A stretch of DNA of 59,406 bases from Bacillus sanguinis (lineage in GTDB: Bacteria; Bacillota; Bacilli; Bacillales; Bacillaceae_G), in NCBI RefSeq assembly GCF_018332475.1, contig NZ_BOQB01000031.1:1-59406 (forward strand), in the 5' to 3' direction. Positions 17,143-26,749 of this stretch are shown here, piece after piece; position 1 is the first letter of the stretch, and each line of letters starts with the position of its first letter. Below the pieces are notes generated by a model that saw only the letters and a list, made by a program, of their open reading frames with translations, did not search any database and was not told where the DNA came from. Both the position numbers and the translations under genes were made by a program.

Positions 17143-18320
17143 TCTTGCAGCCACTCCCTTATACACTCTTTCTCATTAACTACATTTCCTTGTACGATTG
17201 CTTCTTCAACTTTTTGAATTATTTCAGCAACCCACGGACCTGGCTTTTTATTTGCCCAGTTTAATAAATCATTCCCAGTCACATTCATTTCTTGGCGACT
17301 CTTGATTGGCAACGCTTCAAACAACGTTTGTACTCGTTTCACAGATGTATTATCGTAGCTTTCAATCATCGCTTCATATACTCTTTCTGCCATTTCAGCG
17401 ATATGAATTCCCGTTTTATAAAGAAGAATTGTATCCCAATCCTTCTCCTTTCTCGTACGGATTGTTAATAAAACTGCGACGATATCTTTTATTTTTTTAT
17501 TCGAAAACTTCCATTGACGTAAAAAGACAGATGGATGCTCTTCCCCGATACAATATAAGAAAAATGCCCATGCCTCAATGTCTGTTTCAAAAGAATCCCA
17601 TTTATACTGCGTAGCTTTTAACAATCTCTCTTCTGACATTTGTAAATATGGCAGATGAGAAAAGAGCTTCGTTTCTACTAATTCTTGCAAACCCTTCACG
17701 CAGTATGTGCCAGTTAACAGTTTCTCAAACTCCACTGTAATTCGCTCAATTGCTATATGTTCCAGTAAATGTCCATATGTTTCAATTGCTTGTTTCGTTT
17801 TCGTTTCTAAAGAAAAACCTAACGTACTTACGAACCGAATACCACGCATCATTCGCAGGGCATCTTCTTGAAAACGATCCGCAGCATTGCCAACTGTCAC
17901 AATTTCTCTATTTTGAATCGCTTGCTGTCCAGCAAATAAATCAACCATTTTGCCTTCTTCTGTCATTGCAATTGCATTCATTGTAAAATCACGACGTTTT
18001 AAATCCTCTTGTAATGAACGAACAAATTGAACACTACTTGGTCTTCGAAAATCTTCATATTCGCTCTCTGTTCGAAAAGTAGTTACCTCATAAGGTTCAC
18101 CATTTTCTACTACAATTACAGTTCCATGCTCAAGACCAACAGGAACATGTCTTGGAAATATAGCCATCACTTCTTCTGGTAAAGCAGATGTCGCAATATC
18201 AATATCTCCAATCGGCCTATCGATAATAAGATCTCGTACGCTTCCACCGACAAAGTAGGCCTCATGCCCTTGTTGCTTTAAAGTCTCGATAATAGAACTA
18301 GCTTTTTTAAATCTTTCCAT
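17127..18320 (-). CDS. cca: CCA-adding tRNA nucleotidyltransferase
   Basis: A 397-residue class II enzyme building the 3' CCA of tRNAs. [22 protein letters not shown] holds the catalytic DxD, and [10 protein letters not shown] and [12 protein letters not shown] are motifs C and D. MERFKKAS at 18320 is chosen over MTKMERF at 18329 because the AAGGGATG ribosome site is better spaced, and B. anthracis Cca as I recall it has this length. It overlaps bshA by 14 bases and birA by 16. Confidence 0.96.
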   Translation of the reverse strand: MERFKKASSIIETLKQQGHEAYFVGGSVRDLIIDRPIGDIDIATSALPEEVMAIFPRHVPVGLEHGTVIVVENGEPYEVTTFRTESEYEDFRRPSSVQFVRSLQEDLKRRDFTMNAIAMTEEGKMVDLFAGQQAIQNREIVTVGNAADRFQEDALRMMRGIRFVSTLGFSLETKTKQAIETYGHLLEHIAIERITVEFEKLLTGTYCVKGLQELVETKLFSHLPYLQMSEERLLKATQYKWDSFETDIEAWAFFLYCIGEEHPSVFLRQWKFSNKKIKDIVAVLLTIRTRKEKDWDTILLYKTGIHIAEMAERVYEAMIESYDNTSVKRVQTLFEALPIKSRQEMNVTGNDLLNWANKKPGPWVAEIIQKVEEAIVQGNVVNEKECIREWLQECNLL

Positions 18321-19452
18321 TTTTGTCATCCCTTAGTACATCATAGTAAATCGTTTCATATTGTGAGACGATTTTTTCAGAGCGGAACTGCTCGTAAACA
18401 CTTGCTCTCGCTCGCTCTCCCATATTACGATGAAGTTCTTCATCCTTTAATAGCTGAATGGCTTGATTTGCCACTCCTGTTGGATCGCCAACTTCACATA
18501 AATATCCTGTTTCACCATGTTGAATGACTTCTGGAATACCTCCAACCCTTGTTCCGATACAAGGTACACCACACGCCATCGCTTCTAATAAAACAAGACC
18601 AAAACTCTCTTTCTCTGATAGAAGTAACATTAAATCACTCATCGCAAGTAGCTCTGCAACATTATCTTGCTTCCCTAAGAATAAGACGCGATCTTCAATA
18701 TGTAAATTTTTCACCAACTGTAAAATCGTGCAAAATTCTGGTCCATCTCCAACAAGAAGCAACTTCGCATCTACTTCTGTAACAATTTTAGCAAATGCCT
18801 GCACAACATCTTGCACACGTTTCACTTTACGGAAGTTTGAAATGTGAATGAGTATCTTTTCACTCTCACTTATACCGTATTCTTTCTTTAATTGGGTCAT
18901 ATCACGTTTGAAATATACACGTTCGTCTATAAAGTTATATACGGTTTGAATGTCTTTATTTGGTTTTACAAGCTCATGCGTTTCGTTAATTAATGAATGC
19001 GAGACAGCCGTCACAACATCAGATTGCTCAATACCAAAACGAATTAAATTATTTAGCGAAGGGTCGGATCCTAACACAGTAATATCTGTTCCATGCAAGG
19101 TTGTAACAATTTTAATACGCTCTCCAATCATTTGTTTTGCTAAATAAGCACAAATGGCATGTGGTATTGCGTAATGCACATGTAAAATGTCTAGATTTTC
19201 TCTTTGTGCAACCTCTGCCATTTTACTCGCTAATGCTAAATCGTATGGTGGATATTGAAATACAGAGTATTGATTTACCGTCACTTCATGAAAATAAATG
19301 TTTGGATACACTTTATTTAACCGGAATGGTAAACCCGATGTAATAAAATGAATTTCATGCCCGCGTTCCGCTAATTGCTTTCCTAATTCTGTTCCAACAA
19401 CTCCAGAACCACCTACAGAAGGATAACATGTAATACCTATTTTTAATTTCAT
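18307..19452 (-). CDS. bshA: bacillithiol synthesis glycosyltransferase BshA
   Basis: A 381-residue GT4 enzyme joining L-malate and UDP-GlcNAc, the first step of bacillithiol (the main low-molecular-weight thiol of Bacillus). The GT-B N-lobe begins [33 protein letters not shown]. The C-lobe has [32 protein letters not shown], the E-x7-E nucleotide-sugar motif. Its ATG overlaps the bshB1 stop as ATGA, so translation is coupled. GGGGGATGTAA precedes it. Confidence 0.96.
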   Translation of the reverse strand: MKLKIGITCYPSVGGSGVVGTELGKQLAERGHEIHFITSGLPFRLNKVYPNIYFHEVTVNQYSVFQYPPYDLALASKMAEVAQRENLDILHVHYAIPHAICAYLAKQMIGERIKIVTTLHGTDITVLGSDPSLNNLIRFGIEQSDVVTAVSHSLINETHELVKPNKDIQTVYNFIDERVYFKRDMTQLKKEYGISESEKILIHISNFRKVKRVQDVVQAFAKIVTEVDAKLLLVGDGPEFCTILQLVKNLHIEDRVLFLGKQDNVAELLAMSDLMLLLSEKESFGLVLLEAMACGVPCIGTRVGGIPEVIQHGETGYLCEVGDPTGVANQAIQLLKDEELHRNMGERARASVYEQFRSEKIVSQYETIYYDVLRDDKNGKI

Positions 19453-20153
19453 TTACATCCCCCTATTAAATCAGCATGTAATAAAACCGGTTTCTTACTC
19501 ATAAACCCTTCGGCATATAAAACTCCAACTTCTTTTCCAAACATTTTCTCACGGGCAACTACAGTTTCAACGTAACCTTCTGTTAACGGCGTTTTCACAC
19601 CATCACTCCCTGTTGAAAACTGACTTTCATACGCTTCTAATGCTTCCACTTTTTGCGATACGTATTCACTAATATCTATACAAAAATTCGGTTTATGAAA
19701 ACCATTAATCATATAATGATAAAAAGACTCCACACGATGTGGTGGAACCTCTGGCATATATTTGCGAATTCCCGCTGAAAAAATAGCTTCTTCCACAAGT
19801 TTTGCAAAATTTGCATGATCTGGATGACGATCTTCATAATACGGCGCAAAAACTAGTTTTGGTTTATATGTACGAATTACCTTTACAATTTCACGTATAT
19901 ACTCTTCTTTCATATACAAACCACGGTCTGGCATCGCTAAATTTAGTCTCGTTTTTACTCCCATTATACGAGCTGCCGCCTTTGCTTCTTCTTTTCTTAA
20001 CTCTATCGTTCCGTTAGAAGAAAGATCAGCTTCTGTTAAATCACAAATACCTACTTCATACCCTTGCTTCGTATATTTAGCAATGGTACCCGCCATGCCG
20101 ATTTCAACATCATCGGCATGAGCACCAAACGCTAATATATGTAATCCACTCAT
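19449..20153 (-). CDS. bshB1: bacillithiol synthesis deacetylase BshB1
   Basis: A 234-residue LmbE-like zinc deacetylase removing acetyl from GlcNAc-malate, the second bacillithiol step. [17 protein letters not shown] holds the His/Asp/Asp zinc and catalytic residues, and the second His cluster is [17 protein letters not shown]. The ATG at 20153 ([10 protein letters not shown]) has AGGGGA before it; the longer frame from 20168 overlaps mgsA and has no ribosome site. Spacing to mgsA is 11 bases. Confidence 0.95.
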   Translation of the reverse strand: MSGLHILAFGAHADDVEIGMAGTIAKYTKQGYEVGICDLTEADLSSNGTIELRKEEAKAAARIMGVKTRLNLAMPDRGLYMKEEYIREIVKVIRTYKPKLVFAPYYEDRHPDHANFAKLVEEAIFSAGIRKYMPEVPPHRVESFYHYMINGFHKPNFCIDISEYVSQKVEALEAYESQFSTGSDGVKTPLTEGYVETVVAREKMFGKEVGVLYAEGFMSKKPVLLHADLIGGCK

Positions 20154-20164
20154 AATTGTTCCCC

Positions 20165-20560
20165 TCATTTTCTTAACTTGCGGTAATCTAAATCTCCTCG
20201 CTCTAATGCGTGCATTAACATTTCAGCACTTGCCATATTCGTCGCAAGTGGAATTGCATATACATCACATAAACGAAGCAATGCATTCACATCCGGTTCA
20301 TGCGGCTGTGCTGTTAATGGATCGCGGAAGAAAATTACCATGTCTAAATCATTTTTTGCAATCATTGCACCAATTTCTTGATCGCCGCCAAGAGGACCAG
20401 ATTGATATCTTGTTACAACTAAGCCGGTCGCTTCCATAATACGAAGTCCTGTCGTTCCTGTTGCAAATAATTCATGTTGTTCAAAAATTGGTTTATATGC
20501 GTATGCAAACGAAACCATGTCGTCTTTCTTTTTGTCATGTGCGATTAAGGCAATTTTCAT
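20165..20560 (-). CDS. mgsA: methylglyoxal synthase
   Basis: A 131-residue enzyme converting dihydroxyacetone phosphate to methylglyoxal and phosphate. [23 protein letters not shown] and [12 protein letters not shown], then [23 protein letters not shown], carry the His, Asp and phosphate-binding residues of the family. It lies between dapB and bshB1. Its product is detoxified through bacillithiol in Bacillus, so the pairing with bsh genes makes sense. AGGGGAGACAATGG precedes the ATG. Confidence 0.96.
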   Translation of the reverse strand: MKIALIAHDKKKDDMVSFAYAYKPIFEQHELFATGTTGLRIMEATGLVVTRYQSGPLGGDQEIGAMIAKNDLDMVIFFRDPLTAQPHEPDVNALLRLCDVYAIPLATNMASAEMLMHALERGDLDYRKLRK

Positions 20561-20574
20561 CCATTGTCTCCCCT

Positions 20575-21375
20575 TTAGTCGATAATATTTTCTAAACCGT
20601 ACACAAGATGATCTAGATTCATTACTGTCTCAATTGATAGTTTTACACCAGACATAAATGATGCACGATTGAATGAATCATGACGAACTGTTAACATTTG
20701 TCCGTCTCCACCAAACATTACTTCTTGGTGTGCAATAAGTCCTGGTAAACGTACACTATGAATATGAATGCCATCTACATTTGCACCACGAGCCCCTTCT
20801 AGTTGCTCTACTTCATTTGGATGACCTTGCTGCTTTGATTCACGATTTTGACGAATCAATTCTACTGTTTTTACCGCTGTACCAGATGGTGCATCTAGTT
20901 TTTGATCATGATGCAATTCAATTACTTCAACATCTTGGAAATATTTCGCTGCCATTTGTGAGAATTTCATCATAAGAACTGCACCAATTGCAAAGTTTGG
21001 AGCGATAATTGTTCCTACTGCTTTTTCTTTCGCGGTCTCGGTTAATTGTTTTAGCTCTTCTTCTGTAAATCCAGTTGTACCAATAACAGAACGAAGTCCA
21101 CGCTCAACTGCTAGTGTAACGTGTTGTTTCCCAACTTCTGGCGTTGTTAAATCTAACAACACATCTGCTTCTACTTCCTCTAAACAAGTATGTAAATCTG
21201 CGTAAATAGGTGCATCTAGCGCTGGCATTCCCGGTAAATCAGAGATTTTCTCTCCACCATGCTTATAATCCACTGCTGCTACTAAATTAAAATGTTCCGT
21301 TCTTTCCATAAGAAGAACTGCTTCATGTCCCATACGTCCTCTTGGTCCAGCGATAATTACTTTAATTTCTTTCAT
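20575..21375 (-). CDS. dapB: 4-hydroxy-tetrahydrodipicolinate reductase
   Basis: A 266-residue NAD(P)H-dependent enzyme of the diaminopimelate/lysine path, supplying cell wall and spore dipicolinate. An N-terminal Rossmann motif ([14 protein letters not shown]), [10 protein letters not shown] and the E-L-H-H-D-x-K-x-D-A-P-S-G-T-A motif ([20 protein letters not shown]) are intact. It overlaps ypjD as TAATG and is followed 14 bases on by mgsA. Confidence 0.97.
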   Translation of the reverse strand: MKEIKVIIAGPRGRMGHEAVLLMERTEHFNLVAAVDYKHGGEKISDLPGMPALDAPIYADLHTCLEEVEADVLLDLTTPEVGKQHVTLAVERGLRSVIGTTGFTEEELKQLTETAKEKAVGTIIAPNFAIGAVLMMKFSQMAAKYFQDVEVIELHHDQKLDAPSGTAVKTVELIRQNRESKQQGHPNEVEQLEGARGANVDGIHIHSVRLPGLIAHQEVMFGGDGQMLTVRHDSFNRASFMSGVKLSIETVMNLDHLVYGLENIID

Positions 21376-21716
21376 TATTCTTTCTCTCCCTCATCAATAC
21401 GTGTCCAGCGATCTTTATCGCGAGTATTAAATTTATTCATTACAATGTTATGTGCTGTTTCTAAATCAATATTTAAACTATTTGCCATACAAATCATAAC
21501 AAATAATACATCTCCAAGCTCTTCTTCAATACTACGTTCTGTTTCAGTTGTTTTCTTCGGTTTCTCACCATAATAATGATTAACCTCTCTTGCAAGCTCC
21601 CCCATTTCTTCCGTTAAACGAGCCATCATTGCAAGTGGACTGAAATAACCTTCTTTAAACTGACCAATATATGCATCAACTTCTTTCTGCATATCCTTCA
21701 TCGTTTTCGCTTCCAT
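21375..21716 (-). CDS. ypjD: MazG-like nucleotide pyrophosphohydrolase YpjD
   Basis: A 113-residue single-domain MazG-type NTP pyrophosphatase. The metal-binding EExxE and ExxD motifs are in [15 protein letters not shown] and [16 protein letters not shown]. The ending [12 protein letters not shown] is typical of YpjD. The ATG at 21716 ([13 protein letters not shown]) has AGAGGTGAATTGT before it and gives the B. subtilis length; a longer frame from 21773 has no support. It is the first gene of the dapB operon. Confidence 0.9.
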   Translation of the reverse strand: MEAKTMKDMQKEVDAYIGQFKEGYFSPLAMMARLTEEMGELAREVNHYYGEKPKKTTETERSIEEELGDVLFVMICMANSLNIDLETAHNIVMNKFNTRDKDRWTRIDEGEKE

Positions 21717-21798
21717 ACAATTCACCTCTAATCCTTCCTCTTTCATGTTAGCCAATTCATCGCGATTTGACAAATATTATTCCCCGCCAAACACCTAT

Positions 21799-21827
21799 TT
21801 GCGACCCTTTTTGGGAAAGATTATAAT
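21799..21827 (+). promoter_or_regulatory. sigma-A-like promoter upstream of ypjC
   Basis: TTGCGA, a 17-bp spacer, then TATAAT at 21822-21827 on the plus strand. Transcription would start near 21834, leaving about 150 bases of leader before the ypjC ATG. Confidence 0.6.
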
Positions 21828-21984
21828 AAAGTGAAACTTCTTTTGCGTTTTTGGCAAAAAATCAACCAGAACCAATCGATTTTTATAGCCTTCACTATTT
21901 TCACTAGCAACTAGAAATTACTTATCATTATGTTTTACCGTTTCAGCGGAGCAATGCCATTTACATAATTAGGGGGATTTCTAT

Positions 21985-22866
21985 ATGACATCAAATTTGA
22001 AGATTCGAAATATCATTTTTATTTTAATCGGTTCCGCTATTTTTTCTTTCGGTATTGTGAATATCAATATTGAAAATCACCTTGCAGAAGGTGGGTTTAC
22101 CGGTATTACACTATTATTGTATTTTCTATTTAAGTTTGATCCTTCTTATTCAAACTTAATTTTAAATATCCCTATATTTTTCATCGGTTGGAAATTACTT
22201 GGAAGAACAACATTTATCTATACACTAATCGGTACCTTTAGCGTATCTTTATTTCTATGGATTTTTCAGCGTTACGAAGTTCTCAACTTACATTTAAACT
22301 TACAAAATGATATGACACTCGCAGCTTTATTTGCTGGGGCATTTATTGGTATCGGTCTCGGGATCATATTTAAATACGGCGGAACTACTGGCGGTGTAGA
22401 TATTATTGCGAGACTCGCTCATAAATATGTTGGCTGGAGTATGGGGAAAACGATGTTTATGTTTGATGCTATCGTCATTATCGTCTCTATCCTTACCTAT
22501 TTATCATATCGCGAGGGTATGTATACGTTAGTTGCTGTTTTTATCGGGGCGAAGGTCATTGATTTTATGCAAGAAGGAGCCTATGCAGCAAAAGGAGCAA
22601 CTATTATCTCAGATAAAAACGATGAAATTGCTGCTAAAATTTTATCTGAGATGGAGCGCGGAGCAACCTTTTTAAAAGCTGTTGGATCGTATACAAAAGT
22701 GGAACGGAACGTATTGTATTGCGTTGTTGCTAAAAATGAAATCGTGAAATTAAAAAATATTATTACTTCTGTAGATCCTCATGCATTTGTTGCAGTAAGT
22801 GACGTACATGATGTAGTTGGTGAAGGTTTTACGTTGGATGAAAATAAAAACCCATTACATACATAA
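21985..22866 (+). CDS. ypjC: YitT family membrane protein YpjC (DUF161/DUF2179)
   Basis: A 293-residue protein with about five or six membrane segments in residues 8-200 (IIFILIGSAIFSFGIVNI onward). It carries the glycine-rich YitT signatures EGGFTGITLLLY and GIIFKYGGTTGGVDIIAR and a cytoplasmic DUF2179 domain at the C-terminus (about 205-285). The substrate or role is unknown. It is on the plus strand, divergent from ypjD. GGGGGATTTCTAT precedes the ATG. Confidence 0.88.
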   Translation: MTSNLKIRNIIFILIGSAIFSFGIVNINIENHLAEGGFTGITLLLYFLFKFDPSYSNLILNIPIFFIGWKLLGRTTFIYTLIGTFSVSLFLWIFQRYEVLNLHLNLQNDMTLAALFAGAFIGIGLGIIFKYGGTTGGVDIIARLAHKYVGWSMGKTMFMFDAIVIIVSILTYLSYREGMYTLVAVFIGAKVIDFMQEGAYAAKGATIISDKNDEIAAKILSEMERGATFLKAVGSYTKVERNVLYCVVAKNEIVKLKNIITSVDPHAFVAVSDVHDVVGEGFTLDENKNPLHT

Positions 22867-22870
22867 ACAT

Positions 22871-22905
22871 AACTAGAAAAGCTTTTTAGCTTTTCTAGTT
22901 TTTTA
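22871..22905. terminator. bidirectional terminator ypjC / UDG-like gene
   Basis: Stem AACTAGAAAAGC / GCTTTTCTAGTT followed by TTTTATT on the plus strand. The convergent gene's stop lies in its 3' flank. Confidence 0.8.
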
Positions 22906-23536
22906 TTACATATTGCTTAAGTTTCTCTAAATCCTCATAAATAAGCTCCAATAAGCTCCGATTATAAAAAATGGAAGCAGGATGGAAGGTCGGAAAAATA
23001 TGATATTCTTTCTCTGACCATGTAAATTCTGCACTTTGCATATCCTTTAATTTTTGAATGGGCTGTTTTAATAATTGCCCGTGTACATCTGTGATTTTTT
23101 TATCTTTTCCTGTTAAACGTTGAAGACCGATATTGCCAAGCGTGACGATTAGCTTCGGATTTAGTTTCTCTAATTCATAATCTAACAAAGGTGCATGGGC
23201 AACTATTTCTCCTTGATTTGGCGTTCTATTATACTTTTTTTGTATAATAGAACCATTTCGTTCTTTTTTCTCTCGCCACTTATAAGGTCTACTCCGAACA
23301 GCGCTCGTAATATATACTTCTTCCCTTGTAACGTGAATACGTTCTAAAAAACCCATTAATTGTTTTCCCGCTCTCCCGCTAAACGGAATCCCATTATGAA
23401 TTTCTGTTTCACCAGGCGCTTCTCCTAACAACATAAATTCCGGATTTTCAGGGCCTTGTCCACTTAAAAAACCTTCTAATTGATAAGGAGCACTACGCTC
23501 TTTCACCTGTTTTACTAAATGGTCTGGATATTTCAT
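22895..23536 (-). CDS. family-4-like uracil-DNA glycosylase without iron-sulfur cysteines
   Basis: A 213-residue protein with the UDG superfamily core: motif 1 LLGEAPGETEIHNGIPFSGRAGKQL, ITSAVRSRP, a central IVTLGNIGLQRLTG and motif 2 FPTFHPASIFYNR. It should remove uracil or deaminated bases from DNA. Family 4 enzymes normally carry four cysteines for a 4Fe-4S cluster; this protein has no cysteine at all. The ATG at 23536 is chosen over a GTG at 23545 because AAAGGCGG lies 11 bases before it. It has no operon partner; yugP follows on the same strand after a terminator. Confidence 0.8.
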   Translation of the reverse strand: MKYPDHLVKQVKERSAPYQLEGFLSGQGPENPEFMLLGEAPGETEIHNGIPFSGRAGKQLMGFLERIHVTREEVYITSAVRSRPYKWREKKERNGSIIQKKYNRTPNQGEIVAHAPLLDYELEKLNPKLIVTLGNIGLQRLTGKDKKITDVHGQLLKQPIQKLKDMQSAEFTWSEKEYHIFPTFHPASIFYNRSLLELIYEDLEKLKQYVIKN

Positions 23537-23610
23537 TCCCCCCACCGCCTTTCCACATTACTTCTATTATTTCTATTTGCAATACATTATATAATTCAAT
23601 CCACAAAACA

Positions 23611-23638
23611 AAAAAGACTATCAAAATTGATAGTCTTT
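23611..23638 (-). terminator. terminator of the yugP-like gene
   Basis: Stem AAAGACTATCAA / TTGATAGTCTTT with TTTTG on the minus strand. The gene's TAA is in the 5' arm. Confidence 0.8.
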
Positions 23639-24320
23639 AGTCATCGCTACGCTGCATACCAGTATAAATCAATACGAGACGTAATAATTCAAATACCGCT
23701 ACGGCTGCAGCTGCTACATATGTTAATGCTGCCGCATTTAATACTTTACGAGCTTGCCCATATTCATCTGTTGATACGATACCTAACGCTTCAATTTGTT
23801 GCATCGCACGCTTTGATGCATCAAACTCAACTGGTAATGTAACAAGTTGGAACACAACACCTGCTGCCATTAAAATGATACCTAAAAATATCATGTTGGC
23901 CATCGATGCAAAAATACCGATCATAATAAATATCCAAGAAATATTCGATCCAAAGTTCGCAACTGGCACTAACGAATGACGAATACGCATAAAGTTATAA
24001 TCTTTTGCATCTTGAATTGCGTGTCCTACTTCGTGTGCTGCAACTGCTGTACCAGCAACTGAATGACCGTAATAGTTATCTGTTGATAATCGAACTGTTT
24101 TGGCAGTTGGATCATAATGGTCTGATAAATGACCTGGTGTTTCTTCTACAGCTACGTTGTATAATCCATTTTCATCTAAGATTTTCCGAGCCACTTCTGC
24201 TCCTGTCATACCTGATGTTGAATAAACTTGTGAATACTTGCTATAGGCACTACGTACTTTTGACTGTGCATACAACGGTATGATCAAAATGATCGCGAAG
24301 TAAATTAAATAAAACATCAT
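23637..24320 (-). CDS. YugP-type membrane zinc metallopeptidase
   Basis: A 227-residue membrane protein. The N-terminal anchor is at about 2-22, the zinc site H-E-x-x-H in TAVAAHEVGHAIQDAKDY, and there are two or three C-terminal membrane segments (WIFIMIGIFASMANMIFLGIILMAAG and LTYVAAAAVAVFELLRLVL). GMTGAEVARKILDENGL and EFDASKRAMQQI are typical of the YugP/zinc_peptidase family. The substrate is unknown. The ATG at 24320 has GGAGG 11 bases before; the much longer frame to 24500 overlaps ypjB and lacks support. Confidence 0.85.
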   Translation of the reverse strand: MMFYLIYFAIILIIPLYAQSKVRSAYSKYSQVYSTSGMTGAEVARKILDENGLYNVAVEETPGHLSDHYDPTAKTVRLSTDNYYGHSVAGTAVAAHEVGHAIQDAKDYNFMRIRHSLVPVANFGSNISWIFIMIGIFASMANMIFLGIILMAAGVVFQLVTLPVEFDASKRAMQQIEALGIVSTDEYGQARKVLNAAALTYVAAAAVAVFELLRLVLIYTGMQRSDD

Positions 24321-24429
24321 GAATCTCTGAACCTCCATTGAAGTTTTAAGTATAGTACTTCTCATTCTATTTTCTTCTGCCACCATTGTCAATGAATAAA
24401 CCTTACAATCCGTATCTTTATTTATTACA

Positions 24430-25218
24430 TTATCTATTCTTAGAATGGACATTACTTTTTCTTTTTTCTCTCTCTCCTTTATACTTTCTCCATCCAACAT
24501 AAGTTAATGTGAATAAAATAAGACCTCCAGTAATCGTCATAAACCAAATGAGAGAAGGTGCAATTTCATCTTTTTTTACTGTATGAAATATTTTTTGCAA
24601 ATCCCCTTTAATGATTCCTAATTGCATTTGCCCGCCTTTTGTTTTTAACATAACGTTACGAAATTCATCCAAATAAGATAAATGGGCATTTACACGCTGC
24701 ACTTCATTTTCTGGCAAGGCAATCATTAAGCTTGGATAAATAATATTAAATTCATGTAAAAATGTGTTTAACGTTTGTTGAAACTGTCCCGTATCTTCTT
24801 TTTTCATCGCTTTTTCCATTTGAGAAAAGGCATCCATTACTTTTCCTTCTCTTTCCATCCAAAGTGGTTGATATTTCGATACTTGTGCATCGACAGCGAG
24901 CTGCAGGGCTAACACATTATCAATTTTAACTTGTTTCCTTACATCTTCTTCTGCGAGAGATTGTTTCGCCCTATCGTAAGCTAAAGAAATAACTCTAACT
25001 TGATCTGGCGTTACTTCCTGCTTCTTTTCATTCCCCTTTATGACAAACTGCTCCGAGAAATGTTGTAGTACTTGTACTGCTTTTTCATCTTCATTACGCT
25101 TCACTAATTGTAATGAGTCATCTAACAACCCTGTTAGTTCACTCCACTCCTCAGCATATATACGTAACGGAAACATGATAATTAGAAATGCAATCAGTCC
25201 AATTAATGTTCTCTTCAT
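24430..25218 (-). CDS. ypjB: sporulation protein YpjB
   Basis: A 262-residue protein with a cleavable signal (LIGLIAFLIIMFPLRIYA-E), a helical extracellular domain (WSELTGLLDDSLQLVKRNEDEKA onward) and a C-terminal membrane anchor (about 230-248, SLIWFMTITGGLILFTLTYVGW) with a basic tail. This is the YpjB architecture; the mechanism is unknown. The ATG at 25218 has GGGGGGACCGTG before it. In B. subtilis it lies directly between ypjA and ypjC; here other genes are inserted on both sides. Confidence 0.82.
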   Translation of the reverse strand: MKRTLIGLIAFLIIMFPLRIYAEEWSELTGLLDDSLQLVKRNEDEKAVQVLQHFSEQFVIKGNEKKQEVTPDQVRVISLAYDRAKQSLAEEDVRKQVKIDNVLALQLAVDAQVSKYQPLWMEREGKVMDAFSQMEKAMKKEDTGQFQQTLNTFLHEFNIIYPSLMIALPENEVQRVNAHLSYLDEFRNVMLKTKGGQMQLGIIKGDLQKIFHTVKKDEIAPSLIWFMTITGGLILFTLTYVGWRKYKGEREKRKSNVHSKNR

Positions 25219-25311
25219 CACGGTCCCCCCTATAACTACTAGTACAAAATATGTTCATTGGGACAAGAATAGAACAGAACTGGACCGAAAAATATATTAT
25301 CGTTTTACAAA

Positions 25312-25342
25312 CAAAAAAATTCTCTTTAAACAGAGAATTTTT
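25312..25342 (-). terminator. terminator of the DUF1461 gene
   Basis: Stem AAATTCTCT / AGAGAATTT with TTTTTTTG on the minus strand; the gene's last codons and stop lie in the 5' arm. Confidence 0.75.
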
Positions 25343-26012
25343 CCTTTGAAATCCTTTTCTTTTTTACGAAATATCTATACAAGCTGTAACAAAGTATGCT
25401 ACCAAATAAAATGAATAATAAAATAGCACACGCAGCAAGCATAAAGAATTCTTCTGGTAACATTAATATAATCGGATCCTTCTCAGGATCAAAAACCCAA
25501 TAATCATTACTGAATAAAAGCTTATGGAATATCACAAAACTCTTTTCAAAATTAATAGCAATCGGTAACATTAACGCTATTGGAAAAATGATTGTTAAAA
25601 TAGATCCATGTAGTAAAAACTTTTCATTTTTCTTTTTTAACAAATACATGCCGCCTATCATTGCAATCATAATTGTCGCATACATCACATATTGAATCTT
25701 TACTAAAATATTTTTAACATCTACAAAATGAATACGGCCATTTGTAGACATATCTAATGTTGGCAACTGCAATGCTCCATCATAAAACGGCGATAAATAT
25801 GTGATAAGCACATCGTAATTTCTTTTAATATCATCCTTCGTCATATCCGCTAAATCTGGAATGTTTAAAAAATCAATTTCAAAATAATATAGCCATTTTC
25901 CGTATACAACCGCTGTTGTTGCGAGTGCAAATATAGAAAATGCTATGCTATATGAAACAACTATCGTAATCAATCGATTCAATATTTTTGTACCACTCTT
26001 ATTTTTCTTCAT
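25326..26012 (-). CDS. TIGR01906 family membrane protein (DUF1461)
   Basis: A 228-residue protein with four membrane segments: 14-36, about 108-126, 135-152 and 192-214. The extracellular loop has DDIKRNYDVLITYLSPFYDG and the second loop FHKLLFSNDYWVFDPEKDPII, both diagnostic of the DUF1461/TIGR01906 family. The function is unknown. It follows ypjA by 25 bases on the same strand. I do not recall it in this place in B. subtilis. GGGGGAGCAA precedes the ATG. Confidence 0.85.
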   Translation of the reverse strand: MKKNKSGTKILNRLITIVVSYSIAFSIFALATTAVVYGKWLYYFEIDFLNIPDLADMTKDDIKRNYDVLITYLSPFYDGALQLPTLDMSTNGRIHFVDVKNILVKIQYVMYATIMIAMIGGMYLLKKKNEKFLLHGSILTIIFPIALMLPIAINFEKSFVIFHKLLFSNDYWVFDPEKDPIILMLPEEFFMLAACAILLFILFGSILCYSLYRYFVKKKRISKEKFSV

Positions 26013-26037
26013 TTGCTCCCCCTAAATGTTCTAACTA

Positions 26038-26661
26038 TCATAAAGAAAACTGTTTTCGGTTCTCACGTAAGCAATAATAATATGTAATACATAATGTGGC
26101 GATGCTTAGCCAGAACGTAAAATAACCAATTTCTTCTACAAACAAATGCATAATTCCATATCTCGGCATTTGCCAAAATAAATAATCAATTGCATCATTA
26201 TGTAATGTCCATATAGCAGCTACCGCAAAATGCCATTTTTTTATACGGTAAAACGGTGCATATAACAATCCTTGTACTGCCATCGCAAAATGCGAAAGCA
26301 TTAGCATATACCCCATAAGACCAATAGGACCTTTTACATAGATCATAACCCCATTTACAACAACAGCCCATATACCATATTTCATTAAAGTAACAATCGC
26401 TAGCGCCTCTATTAATCCCCAATTTCTCTTTATTAAAAAAGCAATTAAAACAAAGACAAAAAAGAGACTCGCCATCGGGCTATCGGGTACAAACGGCCAA
26501 AATACAGGTGAAGTTTCTTTTAATTGATTTCCATACCATATAAATCCGTATATTGTACCTAATATGTTAACAACTAATAAAAATAATAATACGGAGCGCT
26601 GTCTTAACATTGCATACAAGTAAACCAAGTTGTATGTCCAACACCTTTCAAACAAAGTCAT
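26038..26661 (-). CDS. ypjA: YpjA family membrane protein (DUF1405)
   Basis: A 207-residue protein with about six membrane segments, LLFLLVVNILGTIYGFIWYGNQL being the first; PFVPDSPMASLFFVF is the DUF1405 signature. The function is unknown. The longest frame reaches 26772, but that would place the start inside the qcrC terminator. The ATG at 26661 (MTLFERCWTYN) has GAGGAAAGA before it and lies downstream of that terminator, so it is preferred. Confidence 0.8.
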   Translation of the reverse strand: MTLFERCWTYNLVYLYAMLRQRSVLLFLLVVNILGTIYGFIWYGNQLKETSPVFWPFVPDSPMASLFFVFVLIAFLIKRNWGLIEALAIVTLMKYGIWAVVVNGVMIYVKGPIGLMGYMLMLSHFAMAVQGLLYAPFYRIKKWHFAVAAIWTLHNDAIDYLFWQMPRYGIMHLFVEEIGYFTFWLSIATLCITYYYCLRENRKQFSL

Positions 26662-26713
26662 TCTTTCCTCAAACTCTACTCTATTATATAGTAAACTTTC
26701 TTTCATCAAAATA

Positions 26714-26749
26714 AAAAGCTGACTACAATTTTTTGTAGTCAGCTTTTTA
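26714..26749. terminator. terminator of qcrABC
   Basis: Stem AAAAAGCTGACTACAA / TTGTAGTCAGCTTTTT (16 bp), directly after the qcrC stop, with a U-run on both strands. Confidence 0.9.

Noticed and set aside
24321-24500. 60-residue N-terminal extension of the YugP-like protease
   Set aside because: It overlaps ypjB, is not hydrophobic and lacks a ribosome site, while the ATG at 24320 has GGAGG and begins the membrane segment.
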